In this document: positions 17,956-27,119 of the stretch, piece by piece
How the letters are laid out: each line of letters begins with the position of its first letter
Position numbering within the stretch: the stretch's first letter is position 1
Source of the DNA: JACCZX01 sp963791315
GTDB taxonomy: Bacteria > Pseudomonadota > Gammaproteobacteria > Burkholderiales > Burkholderiaceae_F
Direction of reading: 5' to 3'
DNA length: 64,000 nucleotides
NCBI GenBank assembly: GCA_963791315.1
Contig: CAWBRQ010000005.1
Span: 1-64,000 of the forward strand
Notes under the pieces: model-generated
The model's database searches: none
What the model was told of the DNA's origin: nothing
Seen by the model: only the letters and a program-made list of their open reading frames with translations
Made by a program: the position numbers and the translations under genes

Positions 17956-19788
17956 TCAACGAGTTCCATCGCGACGGAGCTGCACCGGTATCGGATTTTC
18001 CTTTGCGACCCAGTCGCGCACCTGGGTACCGAGCACGCTCATCGGCAACGGGCCGTCAATCAGCAACACGCGATGAAACTTCTTGACGTCGAACCTTGGT
18101 CCTAGCGCTCTTTCGGCTTCGCGCCGCAGCTTGCTGATCTCCAACTGGCCGATCTTGTAACCCAGTGCCTGGCCCGGACTGACGATGTAGCGCTCGACCT
18201 CAGCAACGACATCGCTTTCGGCCATCGAAGAATGGGCAAGCATGTAATCGATTGCCTGCTGCCGCGTCCATCCTTTGTTGTGCAGCCCCGTGTCGACGAC
18301 CAGCCGCATGGCGCGCAACTGCTCGTCAGACAAGCGGCCGTACCACTGGTACGGATCCGTGAAAAGCCCGAGCTCCTTGCCGATACTTTCGGCGTAAAGC
18401 GCCCAGCCCTCCGAGTACGCGACGTAGAACGTGCCGAACCGGCGGAACTTCGGCAGCGACTCGACCTCTTGCGCAATCGAACCCTGGAAGTGGTGGCCAG
18501 GCGATGCTTCATGCAGCGACAGCGTCTCCATTCCGAAGATCGGTTGGGCCTTCAGGTTGAACGTATTGATATAAAAAATGCCGGGGCGCGAGCCATCGGC
18601 CGACGGATCGATGTACGAGGCGCCGGCTGCACTCGCCGCGCGGAAGGCTTCGACCTCACGCACCTCGTAGTCGGCCTTGGGTGCTACGTCAAAAAGCCTC
18701 GGTAGCAATGCATTGATCTTTTTCTGCAGCTCTCGGTAGCCGGCAAGCAGTTCCTCAGGCTTGGAGTAGTAGTAGCGTGAATCACTTTGCAAGTGCTTGA
18801 AGAAAGCGTGGAGGTCACCCTCGAACTTCACTTCGCGCCGAACGCGATCCATCTCGTCCATGATCCGCTGCACTTCGCGCTGGCCAAGCGCGTAAATCGC
18901 ATCGGGTGACAGCGCCGTGGTAGTGCTGCGCTTCACTCGGTAGGCATACCAGGCCTTGCCGTCAGGCAGTGCAGACCAGGCGGTGGTCTTGCGAGCCTTC
19001 GGTATGTACTGCTCGCGCACGAAGTCGTGCATCCGCTGATAAGCCGGCCCGACTTGATCCTTGATCAGCGTGCGAAGCACGGCTGTGATCCGCTCACGGT
19101 CGGCGGTGGGCACAGCGTCGGGGAAATTCTTGATAGGCCCCCAGAACACACTCTGCTCGGGATCGGTCACCGCCAGCGCCGCAAGCTGCGGCAGCACCTT
19201 TTCCATGACGATCGTTGGTTGCGTCACGCCCTTCGCGAGGCCGGTGCGCATGTTGTCGATCATTCCGTCCAAGATCGGCACCGCGTCGTGGAGCCGTTTG
19301 TGCCAGTCGTCGTAATCCTTGGTGGTGCGGAACGGCTGGATCGAGCCGCCCGATCCCATCTGCGCAAGGAAGCTCGGCAAACCTCCCTGCTGATCGACGG
19401 GTTGCATCCAATCCGGGAAACGCAAACCTTCAAGCGACTGCTCGAGCTCGAGCTTCAGGATGTCGTACGACAAGCGATCCTGACCGGAGAGCGCGGTGCG
19501 GTTGAAGCCTTTGAGCGCCTTCAGCTGCCGCTCGATGAAACGCCGGTTGTCCGCTCGCCATGCCGCCGTCGTGAAATTGACAATACGGTCGTTGTAACGC
19601 GCATCTCCAATCGAAGTGGCCAAGATTGGCTGACGCACCAGTATTTCTTCCCACGTCGCGTCAAGCCAGGCGTTGAAACGCTCGGCCTCACGCGGCTGCG
19701 CGACCGCGGTCGCGGCCACGGACACGATCAATACGATTGCAAGCAGGCGACGCACAGGAGTTCGGTGAAAGAGGGTGACGACTTCCAC
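17956..19788 (-). CDS. Secreted DUF885 family peptidase-like protein
   Basis: About 610 residues. An N-terminal signal peptide (LLAIVLIVSVAATAVAQ) points to the periplasm. The DUF885 domain fills the rest, with the putative metal site HEASPGHHFQ and EGWALYAESIG, arranged as in gluzincin metallopeptidases. RPGIFYINTFN and DPYQWYGRLSDEQLRAMR are typical of the family. Substrates are unknown. GTG at 19788 is chosen because it leads directly into the signal peptide; the longer frame to 19875 begins with a Cys-rich, unlikely leader. It is divergent from the SMP-30 gene across about 130 bases. Confidence 0.85.
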   Translation of the reverse strand: MEVVTLFHRTPVRRLLAIVLIVSVAATAVAQPREAERFNAWLDATWEEILVRQPILATSIGDARYNDRIVNFTTAAWRADNRRFIERQLKALKGFNRTALSGQDRLSYDILKLELEQSLEGLRFPDWMQPVDQQGGLPSFLAQMGSGGSIQPFRTTKDYDDWHKRLHDAVPILDGMIDNMRTGLAKGVTQPTIVMEKVLPQLAALAVTDPEQSVFWGPIKNFPDAVPTADRERITAVLRTLIKDQVGPAYQRMHDFVREQYIPKARKTTAWSALPDGKAWYAYRVKRSTTTALSPDAIYALGQREVQRIMDEMDRVRREVKFEGDLHAFFKHLQSDSRYYYSKPEELLAGYRELQKKINALLPRLFDVAPKADYEVREVEAFRAASAAGASYIDPSADGSRPGIFYINTFNLKAQPIFGMETLSLHEASPGHHFQGSIAQEVESLPKFRRFGTFYVAYSEGWALYAESIGKELGLFTDPYQWYGRLSDEQLRAMRLVVDTGLHNKGWTRQQAIDYMLAHSSMAESDVVAEVERYIVSPGQALGYKIGQLEISKLRREAERALGPRFDVKKFHRVLLIDGPLPMSVLGTQVRDWVAKENPIPVQLRRDGTR

Positions 19789-19920
19789 AGATGCTATCTC
19801 AGCGCCCGGCGCAATCGGCCATTTACCCCGCCCAGTGGACAGGCACCTAGGACAGCACTTAAGTTTCGGCAACAATCACGACCAACAACTAGAACCAGCT
19901 TCACCACCAGGAGACAAAAT

Positions 19921-20973
19921 ATGGAAGACAACAAGATCACCGATTCGCGCCGTGATTTCCTGAAGGTATCTGCAGGGACGGGCTTGGCGGCTCTCGGAAG
20001 CGTCGTCAGTGCGCAATCGTTCGACTTCAAACCGAATCAGCGCTACCCCGATCCGTCGGTGCAAATTCTCGATCCGAGTTTCGCGAAGTACCGCATCTAC
20101 AGCAGTAGCGTCGAACAGATCGGCAGCGGCATGCGCTGGGCGGAAGGACCGGTGTGGTTCGGTGACGGCCGGTACCTGCTGCTCAGCGATATTCCGAACA
20201 ATCGCATCATGCGTTACGACGAAGCCGCCGGCACTTTCTCGGTGTTTCGACATCCGTCGAACTTTTCCAACGGTCTGGCGCGCGATCGCCAGGGACGCCT
20301 GCTGGCGTGCGAGCATCTGACGCGCAGCGTGACACGCACCGAGTACGACGGCAGGATCACCGTACTGGCCGACAAGTTCGACGGCAAGCGCCTGAATTCG
20401 CCGAATGACATCGCCTGCAGGTCCGACGGCTCGATCTGGTTTACCGATCCGCCGTTCGGCATCGGTGGCAACTGGGAAGGCGACAAGGCGACGCCCGAGT
20501 TGCCCCACTCCGTGTATCGCATAGCGCCTGATGGCAAGCTCACACTCGTCACTGCGGATCTGGCCGGTCCCAATGGCATCGCGTTCTCACCCGACGAGAA
20601 GAAGCTGTATGTCGTCGAGAGCCGGGCACAGCCCAATCGTCTGATCTGGAGTTACGACGTCGCGGCGAGCGGGGCGATATCGAACAAGACCAAAGTGGTC
20701 GACGCCAATGGTCCGGGTGCAATCGACGGCATCAAGGTCGACACGGACGGCAACCTATGGTGCGGCTGGGGCTGGAGCGGCGCGCCGGGCGCGACCTCGG
20801 CAGACCTGGATGGCGTGATGGTGTTCAATCCGCAGGGCAAGGCTATCGGCTTTATCCGTTTGCCGGAGCGCTGCGCGAACCTGACCTTCGGCGGCGCCAA
20901 GAAAAATCGCCTGTACATGGCGAGCTGTCATTCGCTTTACGCGCTCTATGTCGAAGCGCACGGCGCCGCGTGA
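19921..20973 (+). CDS. SMP-30/gluconolactonase family protein with Tat signal
   Basis: A 350-residue six-bladed propeller lactonase. The N-terminus has a twin-Arg export signal (DSRRDFLKVSAGTG), so the folded enzyme is exported. Propeller and metal-site motifs include RWAEGPVWFGDGRYLLLSD, LNSPNDIACRSDGSIWFTDP, GPNGIAFSPDEKKLYV and GAIDGIKVDTDGNLWCG. The family hydrolyses sugar lactones using a divalent metal. ATG at 19921 follows an AGGAGA site. The very long frame upstream of it on the same strand is only the shadow of the DUF885 gene. Confidence 0.92.
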   Translation: MEDNKITDSRRDFLKVSAGTGLAALGSVVSAQSFDFKPNQRYPDPSVQILDPSFAKYRIYSSSVEQIGSGMRWAEGPVWFGDGRYLLLSDIPNNRIMRYDEAAGTFSVFRHPSNFSNGLARDRQGRLLACEHLTRSVTRTEYDGRITVLADKFDGKRLNSPNDIACRSDGSIWFTDPPFGIGGNWEGDKATPELPHSVYRIAPDGKLTLVTADLAGPNGIAFSPDEKKLYVVESRAQPNRLIWSYDVAASGAISNKTKVVDANGPGAIDGIKVDTDGNLWCGWGWSGAPGATSADLDGVMVFNPQGKAIGFIRLPERCANLTFGGAKKNRLYMASCHSLYALYVEAHGAA

Positions 20974-21049
20974 TGATTTGAGACCGAACTTGATGAGGGG
21001 TTAACGGGCGCGCTTCTTGAAACGACTGCGGCCCGTTTACGATCGACCG

Positions 21050-21562
21050 ATGGACGATCAAACGTTGGCGGCTTGGATACAAGCTGTCGGATCAATCCTT
21101 GCCATCGTTGCAGCCTTCCTCATTTCGTTCCTGCTGCACAAGTCCACGCTCAAGACTTTGCAGACACAACGCCGCGAAGCGAACGTCAACAAGTTGGGTG
21201 TTTTGTTTGCACTCGCGGAGAAGGCGCGAACACTTATCGAAAAGGCGAACACCGGAGTGCAGGAGGGTTTCGTGGGGTACCGTGAGCGGGAATTCGATGC
21301 GAATGATCTGCGCGGGCTGCACGAAGCCTTTGCCAACGTGATCCTGCATGAGCTGCCTACCGGCAACACCGTCTTCGCTGTCTTACGCCTGAGAGAAGTG
21401 ACGCGGCAGATGCCCGTTTTGATGCAACAGGCGGCCGATGACCTTGCCCAGTACGGTGGAGTGAGCCCGATTACCTGTGTCGACGCGGAAGACCTGAGAC
21501 AGGCGACCAATTGGGCGTACATCAAGCTGCGCGAAGAGTGCGCAGCGGCAGAATCGTTCTAG
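21050..21562 (+). CDS. Hypothetical membrane-anchored protein
   Basis: About 170 residues of unknown function. One N-terminal membrane helix (about residues 8-28, SILAIVAAFLISFLL) is followed by a soluble, mostly helical domain rich in Arg, Glu and Gln. No domain is recognised. ATG at 21050 leads straight into the helix; 21017 is an in-frame alternative. The gene lies on the same strand as the flanking lactonase and hydrolase genes, but gaps of 30-80 bases and lack of functional links do not argue for an operon. Confidence 0.6.
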   Translation: MDDQTLAAWIQAVGSILAIVAAFLISFLLHKSTLKTLQTQRREANVNKLGVLFALAEKARTLIEKANTGVQEGFVGYREREFDANDLRGLHEAFANVILHELPTGNTVFAVLRLREVTRQMPVLMQQAADDLAQYGGVSPITCVDAEDLRQATNWAYIKLREECAAAESF

Positions 21563-21593
21563 CTGGGCAATGTCCGCTCGGGGCAAATTCGCC

Positions 21594-22457
21594 ATGAACA
21601 GGTCTGTCGCGCTGTTGTTGTTCCTGTTGTGGGCGCCCGCATGCGCTGCGCAACCCACCGCGGACGCCGTCGCCACCCGCTGCGGCGAAGTCGTCACGGT
21701 CGACACTCATGATGGCAGCACGACTCGCTATTCGCTGGCGCAACCGTCGCAGACAGGCTTGCATAACAGGCCGATCGCACTGATCCTGCTCGTAGGCGGG
21801 ACCGGCTACGTCAACCTCGACGACGCAGGTTGCGCGCGGGCACTCAAAGGCAACTCGCTGGTGCGATCGATCCCGCACTTTCGTGCGGCCGGCTTTTACA
21901 CCGCGCTGGTCGATGCTCCGTCGACGCATCACGGCGTCGATGGGCTGGAAGGTTTCCGTATCCACCCGCAGCACGCCGAAGATCTCGGCAAGGTCATCGC
22001 CGACGTTCAGGCGCGCACCAAGGCAACGGTCTGGCTCGCAGGCACGAGCCGCGGCTCAATTTCCGCGGCAAACGCTGCGTCACGGCTGTCCGGTGCGGCG
22101 GCACCTGCGGGTGTCATTCTGTCGTCGCCGGTGACGGCCGGCCAGGGCGGAGCGAGAAAGGCGTGGGTGGCGCAATCCGTTTTTGATCTGAAGCTCGAAG
22201 CGATTACGGTGCCGCTGCTTGTCGTCGGTCACGCGGCAGACAGCTGTGTCCGATCACCTGCAAAACTGATGGCAAGCATCACCGCGCGAACGAACAGCGC
22301 TCATGAAGAGGTCGTGACGGTGACTGGCGGCCCCGGCAGTGCGGCCGGAGAGTCGTTGATCGACGCGTGTGAGGGCCGCTCGCCACATGGCTTCGTCGGT
22401 CAGGAAGCTGAAGTGGCGGCCGGCATCGCTCGCTTCGTGCTTGGGGGAAAGTACTAG
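21594..22457 (+). CDS. Secreted alpha/beta-hydrolase
   Basis: About 287 residues. A signal peptide (VALLLFLLWAPACAAQ) is followed by an alpha/beta-hydrolase fold. LILLVGGTG gives the first strand, WLAGTSRGSISAA the nucleophile elbow with its Ser, and LLVVGHAADSCV a likely acid region; a His near the C-terminus (SPHGFVG) may complete the triad. The GTSRGS elbow is a variant of the usual GxSxG. The natural substrate is unknown; esterases and peptidases share this fold. ATG at 21594 is preferred over 21570 because it begins at the signal peptide. Confidence 0.78.
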   Translation: MNRSVALLLFLLWAPACAAQPTADAVATRCGEVVTVDTHDGSTTRYSLAQPSQTGLHNRPIALILLVGGTGYVNLDDAGCARALKGNSLVRSIPHFRAAGFYTALVDAPSTHHGVDGLEGFRIHPQHAEDLGKVIADVQARTKATVWLAGTSRGSISAANAASRLSGAAAPAGVILSSPVTAGQGGARKAWVAQSVFDLKLEAITVPLLVVGHAADSCVRSPAKLMASITARTNSAHEEVVTVTGGPGSAAGESLIDACEGRSPHGFVGQEAEVAAGIARFVLGGKY

Positions 22458-22557
22458 GGATTGCAAATTTGCACTCGCCCCGTAACCTCTTAGTCTGACG
22501 ACCGCGTACATAAGCGGCGCGGACGCAAGAGCAAGAACAATCGAACAGGAGACATTT

Positions 22558-23244
22558 ATGTACACAGCAATTCAAACCACGTTGTTGGCTAGCGCCGGCG
22601 TACTGGCACTCGTCAGCTGTTCAGCGATGCAGTCACCGGAGCCAGCCCCAGCCATGACTTTTTTTGTTACGAGCGCTGGTCCTGGCAAGGGGGGAGATCT
22701 CGGTGGACTTGAGGGTGCGGACCAACACTGCCAATCGCTCGCAAAGGCTGCCGGTGCGGGCAACCGCACTTGGCGTGCTTATCTCAGCACGCAGGCACCC
22801 GCGCTGAGCGACCCGAAGTTCGTCAATGCGCGTGATCGGATCGGCAGCGGCCCATGGCACAACGCCAAGGGCGTCATGATTGCAAACAGTGTTGAAGAGT
22901 TGCACTCGGCCAAGAGCGGCCTGACGAAGGAAACGGCCTTGGATGAAAAAGGTCAGATCGTCAACGGCCGCACCGAGAAACCAAATAAGCACGACATGTT
23001 GACCGGTTCGCGACCCGATGGCACCGCTTTTGCCGGGCCGCCATTTCCGGATATGACCTGCGGAAACTGGACCAGAAGCAGCAAGGAAGGCGCGGCAATG
23101 GTGGGACATCACGATCGCGGGGGCCCCATTAACAATACGTGGGCAGTTTCCTGGAATTCTTCACACCCGACGCTCGGCTGCAGCCAGGAAACGTTTCCCC
23201 CAACAGGTGGCGATGGCCTGTTTTACTGCTTCGCAGTGAAGTAG
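22558..23244 (+). CDS. Secreted lectin/endostatin-like lipoprotein
   Basis: A 228-residue predicted lipoprotein (lipobox VSCS near residue 20). The mature part starts with MTFFVTSAGPGKGGDLGGL, then ADQHCQSLAKAAGAGNRTW, and contains several paired Cys. This pattern is found in a widespread set of bacterial secreted proteins often annotated as lectins or related to the endostatin/C-type-lectin fold. I recognise the family pattern but not a tested function. It ends with CSQETFPPTGG and YCFAVK. A good ribosome-binding site (AGGAGA) precedes ATG at 22558, and a hairpin terminator follows. Confidence 0.7.
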   Translation: MYTAIQTTLLASAGVLALVSCSAMQSPEPAPAMTFFVTSAGPGKGGDLGGLEGADQHCQSLAKAAGAGNRTWRAYLSTQAPALSDPKFVNARDRIGSGPWHNAKGVMIANSVEELHSAKSGLTKETALDEKGQIVNGRTEKPNKHDMLTGSRPDGTAFAGPPFPDMTCGNWTRSSKEGAAMVGHHDRGGPINNTWAVSWNSSHPTLGCSQETFPPTGGDGLFYCFAVK

Positions 23245-23263
23245 GCAGTCGACTTTCGCCTCG

Positions 23264-23287
23264 CGAGGGAGCAGCATCGCTCCCTCG
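23264..23287 (+). terminator. Rho-independent-like terminator after the lectin-like gene
   Basis: A 9-bp stem (CGAGGGAGC and its complement) with a 6-base loop is followed by TTT. It lies 20 bases after the lectin-like stop and before the Shine-Dalgarno site of gfa. Confidence 0.65.
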
Positions 23288-23314
23288 TTTCCTCGCACGA
23301 AAGGAGAGCTCGAA

Positions 23315-23905
23315 ATGGCCAAGCCGGTCTCCATTCATCCGCAGGTCGATCAAGGGAGTAAGCCCGCCACCCCCGGTTTCACTAGCGGTACGTTGTCGTG
23401 TCATTGCTCCGACAAGAAAGTGACTGTCGCCATTGGCGGTCAAGTGGCTCACAACCATGTGTGCGGCTGCACCAAGTGCTGGAAGCCAACGGGCGCGGTG
23501 TTTTCTCAGGTGGCCGTGGTATCCCGCGACAAGGTCGCCGTAACCGCAAATCAAGACAAGCTAAAAGTCGTGGATGAGACTGCGACGATCAAGCGGCACG
23601 CCTGCAAAGAGTGTGGCGTGCACATGTTCGGACGTATCGAAAACAAGAATCATCCGTTTTTCGGTCTGGACTTCATCCACACCGAGCTGTCGCGCGACAG
23701 CGGGTGGGCGCCGCCCGAATTCGCGGCATTCGTTTCGTCGATCATCGAGTCAGGGTTTGATCCGGCCAACATGGGCGCGGTCAGAACGCGGCTGAAGGAG
23801 CTGAAACTGGAACCTTATGACTGTCTGTCGCCGGCACTAATGGACGCGATAGCAACGCATACGGCGAAAGCGTCCGGCGCGCTGGGCCGCGCGGCGAACG
23901 CATAG
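23315..23905 (+). CDS. gfa: Glutathione-dependent formaldehyde-activating enzyme family
   Basis: A 196-residue protein like Gfa, proposed to speed formation of S-hydroxymethylglutathione from formaldehyde and glutathione. The zinc-binding Cys sets are present: SCHCSDK, CGCTKCW and CKECGVHM. The phrase HPFFGLDFIHTELS and the C-terminal helices fit the full-length (about 190 residues) Gfa type rather than the short CENP-V-like proteins. ATG at 23315 has an AAGGAGAG site eight bases upstream. No formaldehyde dehydrogenase gene adjoins it. Confidence 0.9.
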   Translation: MAKPVSIHPQVDQGSKPATPGFTSGTLSCHCSDKKVTVAIGGQVAHNHVCGCTKCWKPTGAVFSQVAVVSRDKVAVTANQDKLKVVDETATIKRHACKECGVHMFGRIENKNHPFFGLDFIHTELSRDSGWAPPEFAAFVSSIIESGFDPANMGAVRTRLKELKLEPYDCLSPALMDAIATHTAKASGALGRAANA

Positions 23906-23927
23906 GGTTCGCCAGCGAACTGACTGG

Positions 23928-24134
23928 CTAACACTCTATGGCGCGGTGAAAAGCACCCTGCCTGGACTCTTGCCTCTGGTACGACTCAGGACATCTCTCG
24001 GCCGCCACGCTTTCCTTCGGTACAGCGCTGGCCCCTTGCAGCAGCGAGGGGTTCTGCGGACCCTCGACCTGAGTCGCACATCCCGCAAGGAAGAGCGCGC
24101 TCACCATTAACAACAGGAACTGACTACTTTTCAT
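23928..24134 (-). CDS. Small predicted lipoprotein
   Basis: A 68-residue lipoprotein precursor. The signal MKSSQFLLLMVSALFLAGC has a clear lipobox with Cys at 19; the mature part is about 50 residues, polar, with a second and third Cys near the end. It is too short to assign. Its 3' end lies 22 bases from the convergent gfa stop. Confidence 0.6.
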   Translation of the reverse strand: MKSSQFLLLMVSALFLAGCATQVEGPQNPSLLQGASAVPKESVAAERCPESYQRQESRQGAFHRAIEC

Positions 24135-24211
24135 CTCTGCAACGAGCCGCGTATGGCAACCCCGGCTGCCTGTGACGCGGCTCCTCCTTCGCACTGAACA
24201 GTACCCCCGAT

Positions 24212-24460
24212 TCACGCGGCGCGTTTCATAGCTCGAACGTTGCTGCTGGCAGCGCGCGGCCGGTACGACTTCCCGTCCAGGCGCCGCACGCGATTCTTTT
24301 CGTGACATAGATAACGCGGCCCCATCGCTTCCTGCAGTTCTCGGGCGCGCTGCTGAATGCGTGCAAGCTGTTCCGAATGCGTGGCAACTTTTACAACTTC
24401 CACCTGCGGCGGCGTTATCCAATCGTGAATTTCCGCACTCATGCTGGGTTTGAATAGCAT
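24212..24460 (-). CDS. Small basic hypothetical protein
   Basis: 82 residues, basic, with a helical middle (SEQLARIQQRARELQEAMG) and an Arg/Lys-rich C-terminus. No signal or membrane segment is present. ATG at 24460 is supported by an AAGGAGAG site seven bases upstream, which is why I accept it as a gene. The function is unknown. It is divergent from xthA across about 200 bases in which I see no other feature. Confidence 0.55.
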   Translation of the reverse strand: MLFKPSMSAEIHDWITPPQVEVVKVATHSEQLARIQQRARELQEAMGPRYLCHEKNRVRRLDGKSYRPRAASSNVRAMKRAA

Positions 24461-24656
24461 TGGTAACTCTCCTTGGTTTGTAATGCGCAGCTCACCACAT
24501 GACCGCCGCAGTGACAATCAGGAACAATGCCAACCGTCGGCGACAACACCTACCGTTTGTCGGGCATAGAAGGTCGTGCTAATTCCACGTCTTATCAGGC
24601 AGCGCTTACTCGCACGCCAAAGCAGCGCCAGCATCCAGTAACGCGTCATAGCGCTG

Positions 24657-25454
24657 ATGAAGATCGCCACCTTCAACATCAACAACATCAACCACCGGTT
24701 ATCAAACCTGCTGGCGTGGCTCGAGGTTGCAAAACCGGATGTTGTTTGTTTGCAGGAACTGAAGGCGGCCGATCGCGAATTTCCGAGTGCGGCGATCGAT
24801 TCCGCCGGCTACGGTGCCGCGTGGTGCGGACAGCAAACCTGGAACGGGGTGGCGATCCTTGCGCGCGACGCAAAGCCGATCGTCACTCACCGAACGTTGC
24901 CGGGCGATGCCGACGATACTCAAAGCCGGTATCTGGAAGCGGCGGTCGACGGGATATTGATTGCGTGTATCTATGCGCCGAACGGTAACCCGCAGCCAGG
25001 GCCGAAGTTCGACTACAAATTGGCCTGGCTCGATCGGCTGATCACGCACGCGCGCAATCTGCTCGACGCCGATGTGCCAGTGGTCCTTGCAGGCGACTAC
25101 AACGTGGTGCCAACTCCGGCCGATATCTATCCGACGAAGTCTTGGGACAACGATGCACTGGTGCAACCGGCGGCGCGCGAGCGGTTCAAACGGCTCGTCG
25201 AGCAAGGGTGGACCGACGCGATCCGCTCGCTGCATCCCAGCCAGCCGATGTATACGTTCTGGGACTACAAGCGCGGGCGCTGGGGGCGCGACGCGGGACT
25301 GCGCATCGACCACCTGCTGATCAGCCCGTCGCTATCGAGCCGGATTACGCACGCCGGTGTCGACAAGGCAATTCGCGGCGAAGCCGGAGCCAGTGATCAC
25401 GCCCCCGCGTGGGTGCTCTTGAAAGCGTCACGCAAGAAAAAATCAACGCGCTGA
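24657..25454 (+). CDS. xthA: Exodeoxyribonuclease III (AP endonuclease)
   Basis: A 265-residue Mg-dependent nuclease that cuts at abasic sites and degrades 3' ends in base-excision repair. Family motifs appear in order: MKIATFNINNI, CLQELKA (metal-binding Glu), YAPNGN, AGDYNVVPTP, RIDHLLIS and the catalytic SDHAPAWV near the end. Length is normal. The 3' end overlaps that of the convergent hydrolase by 12 bases once that gene's frameshift is repaired. Confidence 0.95.
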   Translation: MKIATFNINNINHRLSNLLAWLEVAKPDVVCLQELKAADREFPSAAIDSAGYGAAWCGQQTWNGVAILARDAKPIVTHRTLPGDADDTQSRYLEAAVDGILIACIYAPNGNPQPGPKFDYKLAWLDRLITHARNLLDADVPVVLAGDYNVVPTPADIYPTKSWDNDALVQPAARERFKRLVEQGWTDAIRSLHPSQPMYTFWDYKRGRWGRDAGLRIDHLLISPSLSSRITHAGVDKAIRGEAGASDHAPAWVLLKASRKKKSTR

Positions 25455-26121
25455 GATCCAGGCAACGATCGCATCGAGCATTGAGTCGAGCACTTGCTGA
25501 TCTGTTTGCCCGCCGCGTGCGCGCACGTGAAATGAATGATCTGCGTCGGTGAACAACTGCAACGTCGCGCGCTCGGCGAGCATGCTGGATTACATCCTGG
25601 ATCAGCTCGACATCTGCGAGCTCGTCGCGGGTGCCCTGCAAAAAGAGCATCGGGCAACCGACCCGCGCCAGATGCGCGGCGCGTTCCTGCGATGGCTTCT
25701 TCGCAGGATGAAGTGGAAAGCCCAAGAATATGAGTCCCCGAACCTGTGAAAGCGCTGCCTCGGATTGAGCCTGCGAAGTCATGCGGCCGCCGAAGGACTT
25801 TCCGCCGGCAAACAGAGGCAGGTCAGGCATCAGGTTGGACGCCAACGCTATAGCCGCGCGTACGGCGGCGTGTGCAAGCGGAGGAGAGTCCGGACGCTTC
25901 GAGCCGCGCTCCATGAACGGGAATTGATAGCGCAGCGTTGCGATACCGCGTTGCCCCAGACCGTCAGATACGGAAGCCATGAAGGAGTGGTTCATCCCCG
26001 CGCCCGCGCCGTGCGCGAGCACATAGCAAGCGCGCGCGTGTTCCGGCCGACGCAACAGTGCGGAGACTGTTTCGGTGTCTGAAACTCTGATCGTGATCGG
26101 CTGCGGAACTGGGGCTAGCAT
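25443..26121 (-). CDS. Alpha/beta-hydrolase, dienelactone-hydrolase-like (frameshifted)
   Basis: About 225 residues after repair; a small cytoplasmic hydrolase of the KANL3/Tex30-like group. LAHGAGAGMNHSFM gives the oxyanion strand, FAGGKSFGGRM the nucleophile Ser, and LFLQGTRDELAD the acid. The frame then breaks after ELIQDVIQHA. The next frame supplies RATLQLFTDADHSFHV, including the expected catalytic His in DHSF, and ends IVAWISAR at TGA 25443-25445. One surplus base lies in or near 25,576-25,583. The recovered His makes a complete triad, so the gene is likely intact in the organism. Confidence 0.82.
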
Positions 26122-26148
26122 TGAAAGAAATTTGAATCAGGAGACCAA

Positions 26149-27117
26149 ATGCGACGCTCGTTGCGGCTATGCCTCGGATTGCTGATGTACTCGCTTGTGT
26201 TCCCAACGGTATATGCGCAATACCCGGACAAAACTATCACGCTCGTCGTTCCGTTTCCGCCGGGCGGTGTCGCGGACACGGTGGCGCGGCCGGTGGCCGA
26301 AGCGATGTCGCGCGAGCTGAAGCAGCCGGTCGTCATAGATAACAAGAGCGGGGCGGGCGGCGCGGTCGGGATCGGCTACGCCGCACGTGCTGTCGGTGAC
26401 GGCTACACGCTGTTGTTGAGCTTGTCGTCAATTTCGATCTTGCCCGAAGCCGACAAGATCCTGGAACGCAAACCGCTGTTCCAGCTCGATCAGTTCAAGC
26501 CAATTGCGCGCATCACGGCGGATCCGACGGTGCTTGTCGTGCGCGCGGATTCGCCGTGGCGAACGCTCGAGGACTTCATTGCCGATGCGCGGCTCAAACC
26601 TGCGGCGTACAACTACGGCAGCTCGGGCAATTACGGCACGATGCACGTGCCGATGGAGATGTTGAAATCCGCCGCGGGCTTTCGCATGACCCATATTCCT
26701 TACGCTGGAGCCGGACCCGCCGTCGTCGCATTATTGGGCGGACATGTCGATGCGATCTCCAGCGGCCCGGCGAGCGTCGTCCAGCACATTCGCGCGGGAC
26801 GGCTGCGCGCGCTTGCGCACTGGGGCGATGCGCCGTTGGCGACGCTGCCCGGTGTACCGAGCCTCAAGGAGCGCGGATACAACGTGCAATTTGCGCAATG
26901 GTCCGCACTGTTTGCGCCCGCGTCGACGCCCGACGCAATCGTTGAAAAACTGCGTGTGACGATGCGCAAGTTGATGACTGATCCAGCTCTGCAGCAGACG
27001 ATACTGAATGCCGGCAGCCCGATCGAGTACATGGACGCGCCACAGTTCGCCGCCTACTGGAAAGCCGACGCGCAGGTGATGACGGAAGCGGTAAAGCGGA
27101 TCGGCAAGCTCGAGTGA
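26149..27117 (+). CDS. Bug/TctC-type tripartite tricarboxylate receptor
   Basis: A 322-residue periplasmic solute-binding protein. The signal peptide ends near YAQ, followed by the Bug signature YPDKTITLVVPFPPGG and VIDNKSGAGGAVG. RMTHIPYAGAGPAVVALLGGHVD is the typical central binding block. Such receptors bind carboxylates (for example tricarboxylates, dicarboxylates or amino acids) and outnumber the TctAB permeases in Burkholderiales genomes. No TctAB is adjacent, so the ligand is unknown. It is divergent from the hydrolase across 27 bases. Confidence 0.92.
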   Translation: MRRSLRLCLGLLMYSLVFPTVYAQYPDKTITLVVPFPPGGVADTVARPVAEAMSRELKQPVVIDNKSGAGGAVGIGYAARAVGDGYTLLLSLSSISILPEADKILERKPLFQLDQFKPIARITADPTVLVVRADSPWRTLEDFIADARLKPAAYNYGSSGNYGTMHVPMEMLKSAAGFRMTHIPYAGAGPAVVALLGGHVDAISSGPASVVQHIRAGRLRALAHWGDAPLATLPGVPSLKERGYNVQFAQWSALFAPASTPDAIVEKLRVTMRKLMTDPALQQTILNAGSPIEYMDAPQFAAYWKADAQVMTEAVKRIGKLE

Positions 27118-27119
27118 CG

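Noticed and set aside
19027..19920. Plus-strand frame fused upstream of the SMP-30 gene
   Set aside because: It is antisense to the DUF885 gene. The Tat signal and ribosome-binding site put the real start at 19921.
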